Positions 1-7,771 are shown, counted from the stretch's first letter. The stretch: 64,000 nt of DNA from Anaerolineae bacterium (GCA_020851635.1 JADZCJ010000006.1:1-64000); one strand, 5' to 3'. Notes: generated by a model from the sequence alone, not told the origin. A program made the numbers and translations.

Positions 1-147
1 ACGCGTCGGAATGGGCGACAATCCAGGTGAGCATGGGCGGGCTCCTTGAGTGTAAGTTTGGTTACTCACACTGTAGAGCTGTTCCCGTGCTCTTTCAATT
101 CATCCAGTTACTTGCCAATGTCCAGTTAATTATACTACACCAGCTTG

Positions 148-156
148 TGGTACAAT
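148..156 (+). promoter_or_regulatory. extended -10 promoter element
   Basis: TGGTACAAT reads as an extended -10 (TG-N-TACAAT) and would start transcription near 163, about 15 bases before the likely ATG at 179. No good -35 is seen, which is usual for extended -10 promoters. Confidence 0.4.
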
Positions 157-178
157 GAATCCATCCGGCAGCAACTCG

Positions 179-910
179 ATGCAAATTCTCATCCTATCCG
201 ACATTCACGGAAATAGCGTCGCTTTGGAAAAGATCCTGACCCACGCGCCCGCCTATCAAGCAGTCTGGTGTCTCGGCGATGTGGTTGGTTATGGTCCCGC
301 GCCGAACGAGTGTGTGGCTCGGCTGCGCGGACTGGATGCGTTGTGTTTGTCAGGCAATCACGACCTCGCAGCTCTGAGCAAACTGCCGCTCAAGGAATTT
401 AGCGAAAACGCCCGGACGTCGCTCGCGTGGACGCGCAAGGCGTTGACGCCCGAAAACTCTGCATGGCTCGCATCCAAAAACGCCAAAGAGGTGGTGTCGG
501 AATTTAGCATCACTCTTGTCCATGCCAGCCCGCGCGATCCGGTTTGGGAGTATATCGGCAATGCCCAAGCTGCCGCCGAGAACATGCCCTATTTTGACAC
601 TCCGGTCTGCCTGTTTGGACACACACATAACCCAATCGCATACATGCTGCGCGAGCAAGAGCGTATCCTCCGCGCCGAGTCTTTGCGCGAACGCGCGCCC
701 TACCCCCTGCAACCAAAAGTGCTGCTCAACGTCGGCAGCGCGGGACAGCCGCGCGACGGAGACCCGCGCGCCGCGTATGCGATTCTGGATACCGACAGGC
801 AAACCATTACGCCGTATCGCAGCGAATATAACATTCAAGCAACCCAGCGCGCCATTCACAACGCCGGTCTCCCCTACCGTCTTGCGGAACGATTGGCATA
901 TGGGAATTGA
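179..910 (+). CDS. calcineurin-like metallophosphoesterase (YfcE/MJ0936 type)
   Basis: This is a cytoplasmic metal-dependent phosphodiesterase/phosphatase of about 243 residues. All family motifs are visible: DIHGN (8-12), GDVVGYGP (33-40), GNHD (59-62), H115 in HASP and GHTH (147-150). Together these build the two-metal site. The protein is compact and has no signal peptide or membrane segment. I start it at ATG 179 because the upstream ATG at 155 lies inside the probable -10 element and adds eight residues outside the fold. It appears to stand alone before a lipoprotein gene. Members of this family cleave varied phosphodiesters or act on nucleotides, so the substrate cannot be told. Confidence 0.85.
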   Translation: MQILILSDIHGNSVALEKILTHAPAYQAVWCLGDVVGYGPAPNECVARLRGLDALCLSGNHDLAALSKLPLKEFSENARTSLAWTRKALTPENSAWLASKNAKEVVSEFSITLVHASPRDPVWEYIGNAQAAAENMPYFDTPVCLFGHTHNPIAYMLREQERILRAESLRERAPYPLQPKVLLNVGSAGQPRDGDPRAAYAILDTDRQTITPYRSEYNIQATQRAIHNAGLPYRLAERLAYGN

Positions 911-1073
911 GGGTCAGGACGCTCGACGGGTCCGGGTCTTGAAATATCCGTCCCGTACAGGACGCATCAGATTTCAAGCGACACCATTCGGAACTTTTTC
1001 GTGACCCCCTGCGTCAATTAGCTAAATTGCGCGCACCGCGCGCAGCATTGTGCTCAAACATGGAGGAGGAACC

Positions 1074-2015
1074 ATGAAACGCATCCTGATCTCGATGATC
1101 CTTTTTGGAGCGCTCCTATCTGTCATTGGCTGTTCGGCAGCGCCTAGGGCAGCGCCAACAGCAGCTCCGGCGATGCCCCTCCCGGCAATGGAAATGCCTG
1201 ACCTGGATGATTCCGGCGGCGCGGCGCCGCGCCCGGCACAGCCCACTGTCGCCCCCGCCAGGGGCAGCGTCAATACGCCCAACCAGGCCGAGGCAGAAGC
1301 GCGCATGATCGTATATACGGGTCTCATGTCCCTGCAGGTGAACGACACCGCCGACACGATCAACAAGATCAATGCCCTGCTCACAAACGTCAACGGATAT
1401 ATTGCCAGTCGCTCGGTTGTGGAATATGGCGAAAACAAATTGCGCGGCACCATAACGATTCGCGTGCCCGCCGTTCAACTGGAACCCACGCTCGCGCAGA
1501 TTCGTGCGTTGGGACTCAAAGTCTTGAAAGAAACTCAAGATTCTAACGACGTGACCGCCGAGTTCACCGACCTCGACGCGCGGCGCAAGAACCTTGAAGC
1601 GTATGAGGTGGAACTGCAAAAATTGCTCGAGACCGTGCGCGAACGCACGGGCAAAGCCGAAGATATCTTGAAGGTGTATAACCAACTGACCGAGGTACGC
1701 GGCGAAATCGAACAAATCAAGGGTCGCCAGAATTATCTGCAAAACACGAGCGCGCTCGCAACGTATACGATTGACCTCGTGCCCGTCGAAGAGGTGGTAG
1801 TGCAGGGCGACCCCGGCTGGAATCCCGGAGCCACCATCAGCCGCGCGCTCGACCGGCTCGTTACGATCCTTCAAGGACTCGCGGATGTCGCGATCAATCT
1901 CGCCATCATCGTTCTCCCTGTCCTTTTGATCGTGGCGCTGCCCTTTGTAATCTTTGTGCTCATCGTGCGCGCGATCTGGAAACGTCGCGGGGCAAAAAAG
2001 ACGGCGACAACATGA
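1074..2015 (+). CDS. DUF4349 domain lipoprotein
   Basis: A membrane-anchored protein of about 313 residues. The N-terminus has a lipoprotein signal (LLSVIGC, Cys20), followed by an Ala/Pro-rich linker to about residue 75. A DUF4349 region then starts near EARMIVYTG and includes a coiled-coil stretch (ARRKNLEAYEVELQKLL). One strong transmembrane helix lies near the C-terminus (VAINLAIIVLPVLLIVALPF) before a basic tail. ATG 1074 is chosen because GGAGGAGG sits seven bases upstream and the signal peptide then begins correctly. DUF4349 proteins are of unknown function and probably have a cell-envelope role. A terminator follows directly. Confidence 0.85.
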   Translation: MKRILISMILFGALLSVIGCSAAPRAAPTAAPAMPLPAMEMPDLDDSGGAAPRPAQPTVAPARGSVNTPNQAEAEARMIVYTGLMSLQVNDTADTINKINALLTNVNGYIASRSVVEYGENKLRGTITIRVPAVQLEPTLAQIRALGLKVLKETQDSNDVTAEFTDLDARRKNLEAYEVELQKLLETVRERTGKAEDILKVYNQLTEVRGEIEQIKGRQNYLQNTSALATYTIDLVPVEEVVVQGDPGWNPGATISRALDRLVTILQGLADVAINLAIIVLPVLLIVALPFVIFVLIVRAIWKRRGAKKTATT

Positions 2016-2024
2016 TTTGAATTT

Positions 2025-2060
2025 GCAGAGGCGCAAGGTGTTGCGTCTCTGCTGCTTTTT
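2025..2060 (+). terminator. Rho-independent terminator after DUF4349 gene
   Basis: A 12-bp stem (2025-2036 with 2041-2052, one G-U pair) closes a GGTG loop, followed by CTTTTTG. The T-run abuts the -35 box of the next promoter, so the two transcription units are tightly packed. Confidence 0.75.
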
Positions 2061-2086
2061 GACAATCGTTCCGACCTCATTATACT
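2059..2086 (+). promoter_or_regulatory. sigma-70-like promoter of the sulfur/cysteine operon
   Basis: A perfect TTGACA (2059-2064) is followed after 16 bases by TATACT (2081-2086). Transcription would begin near 2093, leaving a leader of about 110 bases before the carrier-protein ATG at 2203. Confidence 0.7.
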
Positions 2087-2100
2087 AATTCAACAAGATG

Positions 2101-2155
2101 GGTCTGCGGCAAAGTTGCCTCAACAGGGGCAATTTCGCGCAGACCGTAATTTTTT
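2101..2155 (+). promoter_or_regulatory. terminator-like hairpin in the 5' leader (candidate attenuator)
   Basis: GGTCTGCG (2101-2108) pairs with CGCAGACC (2138-2145). An inner arm also forms (AAA/TTT and TTGCC/GGCAA with small bulges), and six T follow at 2150-2155. The hairpin begins about eight bases after the predicted transcription start and ends about 50 bases before the start codon. It therefore sits inside the leader and not at the end of the upstream gene, which has its own terminator. It may regulate the operon by premature termination. No known riboswitch consensus was recognised. Confidence 0.5.
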
Positions 2156-2202
2156 GTCGCGATAGTTCACTAATAAACGATTTTGCATTAGGAGCATATT
2201 GT

Positions 2203-2481
2203 ATGGCAACAATTTTTGTGCCGACCCCGATGCGCAAGATAACCGGCGGCAACGGCAAAATTCAGATCCAAGCCAGCACTCTTCAGGAAGCGATTGACCA
2301 CGCCGATGCGACGTACCCCGGCTTTCGCGAGCGCATCCTCGACAATAAAGGGGAAATCAAGCGTTTTATCAATATATTTATCAATGGGATTGATGTGCGC
2401 AAGCTGCAGGGACGCGATACGCCCGTGCATGATAATGATCAAGTCGCCGTGATTCCTGCCATGGCGGGAGGCGCGATCTGA
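2203..2481 (+). CDS. MoaD/ThiS/CysO-like ubiquitin-fold sulfur carrier
   Basis: A beta-grasp carrier of 92 residues, opening MATIFVPTPMRK and ending DQVAVIPAMAGGAI. In this family the C-terminal GG is adenylated by a MoeB/ThiF-type enzyme and turned into a thiocarboxylate that donates sulfur. Two extra residues (Ala-Ile) follow the GG, so the carrier would need trimming before activation. The longer upstream reading frame is leader RNA without protein character, and ATG 2203 follows TTAGGAG, a fair ribosome site. It is first in an operon with rhodanese, TusA-like, MoeB-like and CysM genes, which favours a CysO role in cysteine synthesis over molybdopterin or thiamine synthesis. Confidence 0.85.
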   Translation: MATIFVPTPMRKITGGNGKIQIQASTLQEAIDHADATYPGFRERILDNKGEIKRFINIFINGIDVRKLQGRDTPVHDNDQVAVIPAMAGGAI

Positions 2482-2508
2482 GCCGTTTTGGACAGAGCGC
2501 TTGTAAAC

Positions 2509-3318
2509 ATGAGCATTTCGAATTCTGCAAAATCTGTGATGGTTTCAGCCGGCTGGCTCGCTGAAAACCTGACCAATCCGCGAGTGCGCTTGGTGGACGC
2601 ACGCGTGTCAGACCCGCGTTTGCCGATGGGCTATCGCGTCTCGCATATCCCCGGCGCGGTGCCGTTTGATCTAAACAACGACATGTACGAAATGGGACCC
2701 GATGGACCGCGCATGAAATCCTTTGAGGCGATCGCCCAAGTCCTCGGCGAGCGCGGCATCGCCAACGATTCGACCATCGTATTGTATGATGAAGGGACAG
2801 GTCCATTGAGCGGGACGGTCTACTGGCTGTTCAAGTGGATGGGGCATGACGATTTGCGCGTTCTGGATGGCGGTTGGCATGCCTGGAAGCAAGCCGATGG
2901 CATCGTCACAAATACAACGTCGCCGAGCCAACCCGTCACCTATGTTCCACGGGTGGACGAAAACCAGCTCAGCACCGCCGAATGGATCCAGAAAAACGGA
3001 ACGCGCGAGGACGTTTTGCTGCTGGATACGCGCACGGACAGCGAGTATTATATGGGTCACATTCCGGGCGCAGTGAATCTTTCGTTCGACCGGGCGATTG
3101 ATTTTCAAAAGCAAGGACTGAAAGATGAGCAAGTCCTGCGCGCGCAATTCGAGCGCGTCGGCGTGACACCCGACAAACAAGTGGTGGTGTATTGCGGGTC
3201 CGGCTCGCGTTCCGCGCATACGTATCTCGTCTTGAAAGCGCTCGGGTATCCCCACGTGAGCAACTATAAAGGTTCGATGCAGGACTGGGCACACCGTCGC
3301 GGTCTGCCGTTGGAATAG
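2509..3318 (+). CDS. two-domain rhodanese sulfurtransferase
   Basis: A cytoplasmic protein of 269 residues with tandem rhodanese domains. The N-terminal domain is inactive (VLYDEGTG has Asp94 where the Cys would be). The C-terminal domain holds the catalytic Cys229 in the loop CGSGSRS, and typical HIPGA motifs occur in both halves. It would take sulfane sulfur from thiosulfate or mercaptopyruvate and hand it on as persulfide. ATG 2509 is preferred over an upstream in-frame TTG (2488). It sits between the sulfur carrier and a TusA-like gene, so it may feed sulfur into thiocarboxylate formation. The acceptor is inferred from context. Confidence 0.88.
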   Translation: MSISNSAKSVMVSAGWLAENLTNPRVRLVDARVSDPRLPMGYRVSHIPGAVPFDLNNDMYEMGPDGPRMKSFEAIAQVLGERGIANDSTIVLYDEGTGPLSGTVYWLFKWMGHDDLRVLDGGWHAWKQADGIVTNTTSPSQPVTYVPRVDENQLSTAEWIQKNGTREDVLLLDTRTDSEYYMGHIPGAVNLSFDRAIDFQKQGLKDEQVLRAQFERVGVTPDKQVVVYCGSGSRSAHTYLVLKALGYPHVSNYKGSMQDWAHRRGLPLE

Positions 3319-3326
3319 GAGAAAAC

Positions 3327-3599
3327 ATGAGCCGCTGGACTCCGATTGAAATTCACGCCCCCGCTGATCTCGCAGCCGACGAAACGTTCGATCTCAAGGG
3401 CGAAGTGTGTCCATACACCTTTGTCAAATCCAAGCTGATGCTCGAGATGATGGAATCGGGTCAAATTTTGCAAGTGATTGTGGACAATGACGAATCCGCA
3501 ACCAATGTGCCCAAGTCGTTGACCAACGAAGGCAACACCGTGCTCGGCAACGAACGGATCAACGACACCGACTGGATGATTACGGTCCAAAAAAAGTAA
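3327..3599 (+). CDS. TusA/SirA-family sulfur-transfer protein
   Basis: A protein of 90 residues with the TusA fold pattern: FDLKGEVCPYTFVKSK near the N-terminus, with the sulfur-relay Cys28, then hydrophobic strands ending DWMITVQKK. The canonical CPxP motif is CPYT here, so the second proline is replaced, as in some divergent family members. It starts eight bases after the rhodanese stop, with GGAGAAAAC as ribosome site. It probably passes persulfide sulfur between the rhodanese and the carrier/adenylyltransferase pair. This role is inferred from the operon and not shown by the sequence. Confidence 0.8.
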   Translation: MSRWTPIEIHAPADLAADETFDLKGEVCPYTFVKSKLMLEMMESGQILQVIVDNDESATNVPKSLTNEGNTVLGNERINDTDWMITVQKK

Positions 3600-3620
3600 A
3601 AAAGCAGACAAGGGAAACGG

Positions 3621-4145
3621 GTGGACAGGCAGACATGCAAAAATCGTGTCTCCTTTCAGCCCCCAGATACCGTGACATTCACAATTCGCCCAGCAAAACC
3701 CGCCGACCTGCCGCGCATCGTCAAACAGCGTCATGCGATGTTTGTGGCGATGGGCTATATGAATCGCGCGGAATTGGACCTGACCGATGCCCGCTTTGAA
3801 GAATGGGTCGAGCCCAAGCTCGCGGATGGGAGCTATCGCGGCTGGTTCATGCAGGACGAAAACATGAATATTGTGGCGGGCGCGGGTTTGTGGATTATGG
3901 AGTGGGTCCCCCACGCGCTGGATCACTCTACCCGACGTGGCAATATCTTGAATGTGTATTGCGAGCCACAGTATGCGGAATTGGGGCTTACGCACCGCCT
4001 GTTGATTCAGATTCTCGATTTTTGTCGGGATAACGGAATTCGCACAGTGATCGTGAATCCGGCTGATGCCATTCGCCCGCTGTACGAAAACTTGGGTTTT
4101 CGCCCAACCGGAGAATTGAGACTTCAGGTATCGGTGCCAAATTAG
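3621..4145 (+). CDS. GNAT-family N-acetyltransferase
   Basis: An acetyl-CoA-dependent N-acyltransferase of up to 174 residues. It opens TFTIRPAKPADLPRIVKQRH and has the later strand-helix LNVYCEPQYAELGLTHRLL (acetyl-CoA region) and the end motif ALRPLYENLGF-like (IRPLYENLGFRPTGELRL). GTG 3621 gives the longest product, but GTG 3672 begins exactly at the domain and may be the real start. The acceptor is unknown. It lies inside the sulfur operon, so a serine or cysteine-related substrate is conceivable. A classical serine acetyltransferase fold (hexapeptide repeats) is not present. Confidence 0.75.
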   Translation: MDRQTCKNRVSFQPPDTVTFTIRPAKPADLPRIVKQRHAMFVAMGYMNRAELDLTDARFEEWVEPKLADGSYRGWFMQDENMNIVAGAGLWIMEWVPHALDHSTRRGNILNVYCEPQYAELGLTHRLLIQILDFCRDNGIRTVIVNPADAIRPLYENLGFRPTGELRLQVSVPN

Positions 4146-4170
4146 AGTAATTTCCACGTGTTTAGGAGAG

Positions 4171-4203
4171 AGACCTGCGAGGTCTCGGAGACCTCGCAGG
4201 TCT
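4171..4203. repeat. 33-base perfect palindromic repeat
   Basis: AGACCTGCGAGGTCT (4171-4185), CGG, then the exact reverse complement AGACCTCGCAGGTCT (4189-4203). Each arm is itself a small palindrome (AGACCT-GCG-AGGTCT). It lacks a T-run and looks like a dispersed REP-type palindrome, not a terminator. It sits in the leader of the MoeB-like gene. Confidence 0.8.
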
Positions 4204-4237
4204 GAAGCGTCTCACAGACAATTTTCAAGGGGTTAAC

Positions 4238-5104
4238 ATGCTCGGATTCACCAACGACCAAATTTATCGCTATTCGCGGCATATCATCTTGCCGGATGTA
4301 GGCGGCTCGGGGCAAAAGAAATTATTAAAAGCCCGGGTGCTGCTCGTCGGCGCGGGTGGGCTTGGCTCGCCCACCGCCATGTATCTCGCCGCGGCGGGAG
4401 TTGGCACGCTCGGGATTGTCGAGTTTGACACGGTTGACTTGTCGAATCTACAGCGTCAATTATTACATCACACGCGTGATGTGGGACGCCTCAAGATTGA
4501 CAGCGCGGCGGACACGATTAATGCGCTGAACCCCGATGTCACGGTAGTCAAGCATCAGGTCGTGCTCGACTCGACAAACATCATGGAGATTATCAAGGAC
4601 TATGACATTATCGTGAACGGCACCGATAATTTTCCGACGCGCTATCTGGTGAACGACGCCTGTGTGTTTGCCAAAAAACCATTGGTGGACGGCTCGATTT
4701 TTATGTTTGAAGGTCAGGCGACGGTCTTTGATGCCGCGCACGACGGGCCATGCTATCGCTGCTTGTTCCCTACCCCGCCACCTCCCGGCGAGGTACCCTC
4801 GTGCCAGGAAGCGGGCGTGCTGGGTGTGCTCCCGGGCATCATCGGAAGTATCCAAGCGATTGAAGTGATGAAACTGATCCTGGGCAAGGGCGATTCGCTC
4901 AAGGGTCGGTTGCTGTTGTTTGATGCGCTTGCGATGGAGTTTCGCGAAATGCAGGTGCAAAAGGACCCGAACTGCCCTGTTTGCGGTGAGCATCCCACCA
5001 TTCACGAATTGATTGATTACGAACAATTTTGCGGCGTGCCGTTTCCGGAAAATCCAGCGCAGGCGGCACTGAAACATCAAGAAAGGGAACTGGTGCCGGC
5101 CTGA
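4238..5104 (+). CDS. MoeB/ThiF-type E1-like adenylyltransferase
   Basis: An ATP-dependent enzyme of 288 residues that adenylates the C-terminal Gly of a ubiquitin-fold sulfur carrier. The nucleotide loop GAGGLG (38-43), VEFDTVDLSNLQRQ (61-74) and NGTDNFPTR (127-135) are all present. Zinc-binding pairs C172/C175 (CYRC) and C246/C249 (CPVC) are present, and C189 (SCQEAGVLG) is the probable catalytic cysteine. There is no C-terminal rhodanese domain. The separate rhodanese and TusA-like genes upstream could supply sulfur instead. It overlaps the CysM start by one base (TGATG), which implies translational coupling and supports a carrier-adenylylation/cysteine-synthesis unit. Confidence 0.92.
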   Translation: MLGFTNDQIYRYSRHIILPDVGGSGQKKLLKARVLLVGAGGLGSPTAMYLAAAGVGTLGIVEFDTVDLSNLQRQLLHHTRDVGRLKIDSAADTINALNPDVTVVKHQVVLDSTNIMEIIKDYDIIVNGTDNFPTRYLVNDACVFAKKPLVDGSIFMFEGQATVFDAAHDGPCYRCLFPTPPPPGEVPSCQEAGVLGVLPGIIGSIQAIEVMKLILGKGDSLKGRLLLFDALAMEFREMQVQKDPNCPVCGEHPTIHELIDYEQFCGVPFPENPAQAALKHQERELVPA

Positions 5105-6012
5105 TGCGTCCCGCCCTGCTGAACTGTATTGGCAATACGCCGCTCTTGCCCCTGAAATTAGCGGACGGTGCACCCAAGCAAAGCGAAACCCGCGTCGAAC
5201 TGTGGGCAAAAGCAGAGTGGTTCAACCCCGGCGGCTCGGTCAAGGATCGAGCCGCCTTGTTTATTGTCGAGGATGCCGAACGGCGCGGTTCACTTTTGTC
5301 CCACATGACCTTGCTCGACGCGACGAGCGGCAACACGGGCATTGCATATGCCATGATCGGCGCGGCAAAGGGGTTTGGGGTCGAGCTGTGTATGCCCGCC
5401 AATGTGAGCGAGGAACGCAAGAAAATCTTGAGCGCATATGGCGCGACGGTGACGCTGACCGATCCGCTCGAAGGGAGTGACGGCGCGATTCGCAAGGCGC
5501 GCGAACTCGCGGCTGCATTTCCCGACAAATATTATTATGCCGACCAGTACAACAATCCCAACAACCCGCGCGCTCATTACGAAACGACCGCGCCTGAAAT
5601 CTGGAAACAGACGAGTGGGCGCATCACCCATTTTGTTGCGGGCATCGGCACAAGCGGCACGGTGATGGGGAACGCCCGCCGTTTGCGCGAATACAATCCC
5701 GAAATTCAAATTATCGAAGTCGAACCTGCCGACGAATTGCAGATTATCGAGGGACTCAAGCACATGGAGTCGGCGATTGTGCCGGGCATTTATGATGCCG
5801 GGTGTGCCGACCGCAAGATTTCCGTCGCCGCCGAGGACGCATATGACACTGCGCTGCGGGTGGCAAAACAAGAGGGGCTGCTGGTCGGGTTTAGCGCGGG
5901 CGCGGCGATATTTGCAGCAAGGCAAGTTGCAAGGGAATTGGAAGAGGGAGTGATTGTCTGCGTGCTGCCCGACAGCGGGGAACGCTATCTGAGTATGGTG
6001 AGTTGGGAATAA
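5104..6012 (+). CDS. cysM: cysteine synthase, CysM/CysK family
   Basis: A PLP enzyme of 302 residues of the O-acetylserine/O-phosphoserine sulfhydrylase family. The Schiff-base lysine is K47 in NPGGSVKDRA, the phosphate/substrate loop is TSGNTG (74-79), and GIGTSGTVMG binds the cofactor phosphate. The start at ATG 5104 shares a base with the preceding stop codon. The longer upstream frame lies entirely inside the MoeB-like gene. Linkage to a CysO-like carrier and its activating enzyme suggests that the sulfur donor is a protein thiocarboxylate, as in the mycobacterial CysO-CysM pathway, and not free sulfide. The donor is inferred. Confidence 0.9.
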   Translation: MRPALLNCIGNTPLLPLKLADGAPKQSETRVELWAKAEWFNPGGSVKDRAALFIVEDAERRGSLLSHMTLLDATSGNTGIAYAMIGAAKGFGVELCMPANVSEERKKILSAYGATVTLTDPLEGSDGAIRKARELAAAFPDKYYYADQYNNPNNPRAHYETTAPEIWKQTSGRITHFVAGIGTSGTVMGNARRLREYNPEIQIIEVEPADELQIIEGLKHMESAIVPGIYDAGCADRKISVAAEDAYDTALRVAKQEGLLVGFSAGAAIFAARQVARELEEGVIVCVLPDSGERYLSMVSWE

Positions 6013-6030
6013 GCAAGCGAGACCAGTCAA

Positions 6031-6070
6031 GAGGCGACGGAATAAAGAGATTCCGTCGCCTCTTTTTTTT
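6031..6070 (+). terminator. strong Rho-independent terminator of the cysteine operon
   Basis: A perfect 13-bp stem (6031-6043 with 6050-6062), a six-base loop and a run of about nine T. It ends the operon that began at the 2059 promoter. Confidence 0.92.
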
Positions 6071-6114
6071 GCATCATGTTTGTCCAAATGTTCCATCCCG
6101 GCAGCCAAACCTAT

Positions 6115-6122
6115 GCTATACT
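6115..6122 (+). promoter_or_regulatory. extended -10 element
   Basis: TGCTATACT is an extended -10, about 54 bases upstream of the ATG at 6176. It is the likely promoter of the two-gene membrane unit that follows the terminator. Confidence 0.35.
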
Positions 6123-6175
6123 CGCGCCGCGCATATAGGCTGGACTTTGAGCCGTCATGTAAGGCAAAAAAGAAA

Positions 6176-6802
6176 ATGACTATCCAAACAACCCAACCGC
6201 GTTCTGAAAAAATGGGCAGCGTCGCCGCGTTCGCCAATGCGTTCGCGGCGGGCGCATCGCTCTTTGTCGCCGTCGCGTTGATCGGGCTCGGCGCGCTGAG
6301 CGATCCGCAGCAATTGGCTGCGCTTGCCATTTCTAATCCAATGCCATTGATCGTTCAAGACCTCTTGAAGTTCGTGTCGGCGGCAGCCGCGAGCGTACTA
6401 ATTGTCGTCCTCTGGAAACGTCTGCGCGACGCCGCGCCGACGATGCTGCGGGTGGCGACCGGGTTCGGATTCCTCGCGGTCGGGTTGCTGCTCGCCAATG
6501 CCGTACTCAGTCTCTTTGCTATTTCGCAAGCCGCGAATTTTTCGGCGAACGATGCTGCTACCGCAAACTCGCTAAATGGTATCATCGGACTTGTAGGGCT
6601 CGCCGTCATCGTGACGAACGGCGTCTGGTATCTGCTGGTTAATTGGGCGGCGCTCAAAAGCGGACGGCTGCCGCGCGGGCTGTGTTGGCTTGGGGTCGTG
6701 GTTGGCGCGGCGAGTCTCGTGCCGTTTCTCGCGCTCGGCGTCCTGGTCCTCGGCGCGGCGTGGGCATTGTGGCTCGGCATTTTTTTGTGGCGCGCAAAAT
6801 GA
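6176..6802 (+). CDS. uncharacterised multi-pass membrane protein
   Basis: A protein of about 208 residues with five or six hydrophobic segments, such as AGASLFVAVALIGLGAL, AASVLIVVLW, GFLAVGLLLANAVLSLFAI, IIGLVGLAVIVTNGVWYLL and SLVPFLALGVLVLGAAWALW. I recognise no catalytic motif. The overall pattern recalls DUF4386-type proteins, but I cannot establish that. ATG 6176 is preferred to an earlier in-frame ATG at 6080, because the extra N-terminus is not protein-like and would overlap the promoter. Its stop overlaps the next start (ATGA), so the two proteins are probably made together. Confidence 0.7.
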   Translation: MTIQTTQPRSEKMGSVAAFANAFAAGASLFVAVALIGLGALSDPQQLAALAISNPMPLIVQDLLKFVSAAAASVLIVVLWKRLRDAAPTMLRVATGFGFLAVGLLLANAVLSLFAISQAANFSANDAATANSLNGIIGLVGLAVIVTNGVWYLLVNWAALKSGRLPRGLCWLGVVVGAASLVPFLALGVLVLGAAWALWLGIFLWRAK

Positions 6803-7668
6803 AAAGCCGGGCGCTTGCTCACGCCTTGCTTTTTGCGCTGCTCGCGCTTGCGTATTCGTGGGCGATTTTTTTGGCGTTTGATGTCTGGCTAATCCCTACG
6901 CTCGCGAATCAAATAGACGCGTCACTCGTCGCGGTCGTTGGAATGTTCGGACATTTTTTGGGGATGGCAGGACCTGCTCTCGCCGCGCTCATCATGTGGC
7001 GCTACCCGGCCAGCACCCTGCGTCCCGCCTGGAATTGGAGCCGCGCGCGATATTATCTTGGCATCGCGGCGGCGGTCCTCGTCTGGCGCGGTGTTGCGCT
7101 TGCGGCGGGCGCGCTGGAAACGTCGAACGAATTGGCATTACGCAACCCGTTCGAATCGTATCTGTGGCTCTTGCTCGTAGGCGGTTTGACCTTTGGCTGG
7201 GTCGCGGGGATGGGCGAAGAATTGGGATGGTGCGCCTATCTTTTGCCGCTGCTCGCGCCGACGTTCAGAAAAATCGGCGCGGTGACGCTTTCAGGAATCG
7301 TGCGCGGGCTGTGGCATTTGCCGGTGGTGATTGTGCCGCTCATCCTCGTCGCATCTCAAGATAAAGCGTCGCAACAGGCGCTTGGCGTAACGGTGTTGAC
7401 TGCCGCGCTCGCTTTGGTGGTTTCGAATATTTTGTTTGGCGCGGCTATGGGGTGGTTGTGGTTCAAAACCGAAAGTATTCCTTTGGTGGGCTGGGCGCAT
7501 CAGTGGTTTGACGTCGCGCGTGATTTTGGGTTGCTGCTCGCGGCGGGCACGGCGAGCAGCGACGCGGCAATGCTGTTGTGGAGTGTTGGGATTCATTTGC
7601 TCGGGCTTGGTGCGCTGGGATGGCTGGCGCGACAAGAATTTAGAAAGCAAAAAGAAATACGCCTTTAG
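6799..7668 (+). CDS. CPBP-family intramembrane protein (Abi/Rce1-like)
   Basis: A membrane protein of 289 residues with about eight hydrophobic segments. Motif 1 of the CPBP glutamic protease family appears as GMGEELGWCAYLLP (E140, E141) and motif 2 as GLWHLP (H173). A later WAHQWFD may be motif 3. The usual arginine of motif 1 (EExxxR) is cysteine here (C145), so activity is uncertain. The start ATG 6799 overlaps the previous stop. Relatives process prenylated proteins or bacteriocin-related peptides, but no substrate is apparent here. An AT-rich stretch without a clear terminator follows. Confidence 0.8.
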   Translation: MKSRALAHALLFALLALAYSWAIFLAFDVWLIPTLANQIDASLVAVVGMFGHFLGMAGPALAALIMWRYPASTLRPAWNWSRARYYLGIAAAVLVWRGVALAAGALETSNELALRNPFESYLWLLLVGGLTFGWVAGMGEELGWCAYLLPLLAPTFRKIGAVTLSGIVRGLWHLPVVIVPLILVASQDKASQQALGVTVLTAALALVVSNILFGAAMGWLWFKTESIPLVGWAHQWFDVARDFGLLLAAGTASSDAAMLLWSVGIHLLGLGALGWLARQEFRKQKEIRL

Positions 7669-7771
7669 GACGCCAAGCATTGCGTTTTTCATCACAATTC
7701 TAACGTCATTTTTATAAACATCTGTGTATTCTTATATTCTTTTAAGCCCGCGCGACTAGAATGATTTTGTC

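Noticed and set aside
1116-2036. 306-codon minus-strand frame opposite the DUF4349 gene
   Set aside because: No signal peptide, ribosome site or motif. The sense frame has a lipobox and ribosome site.
3601-3640. third member of the GGTGGACAGG hairpin family
   Set aside because: The words GGTGGACAGG and GCAGAC occur but do not form a hairpin, unlike the sites at 13951 and 47311.
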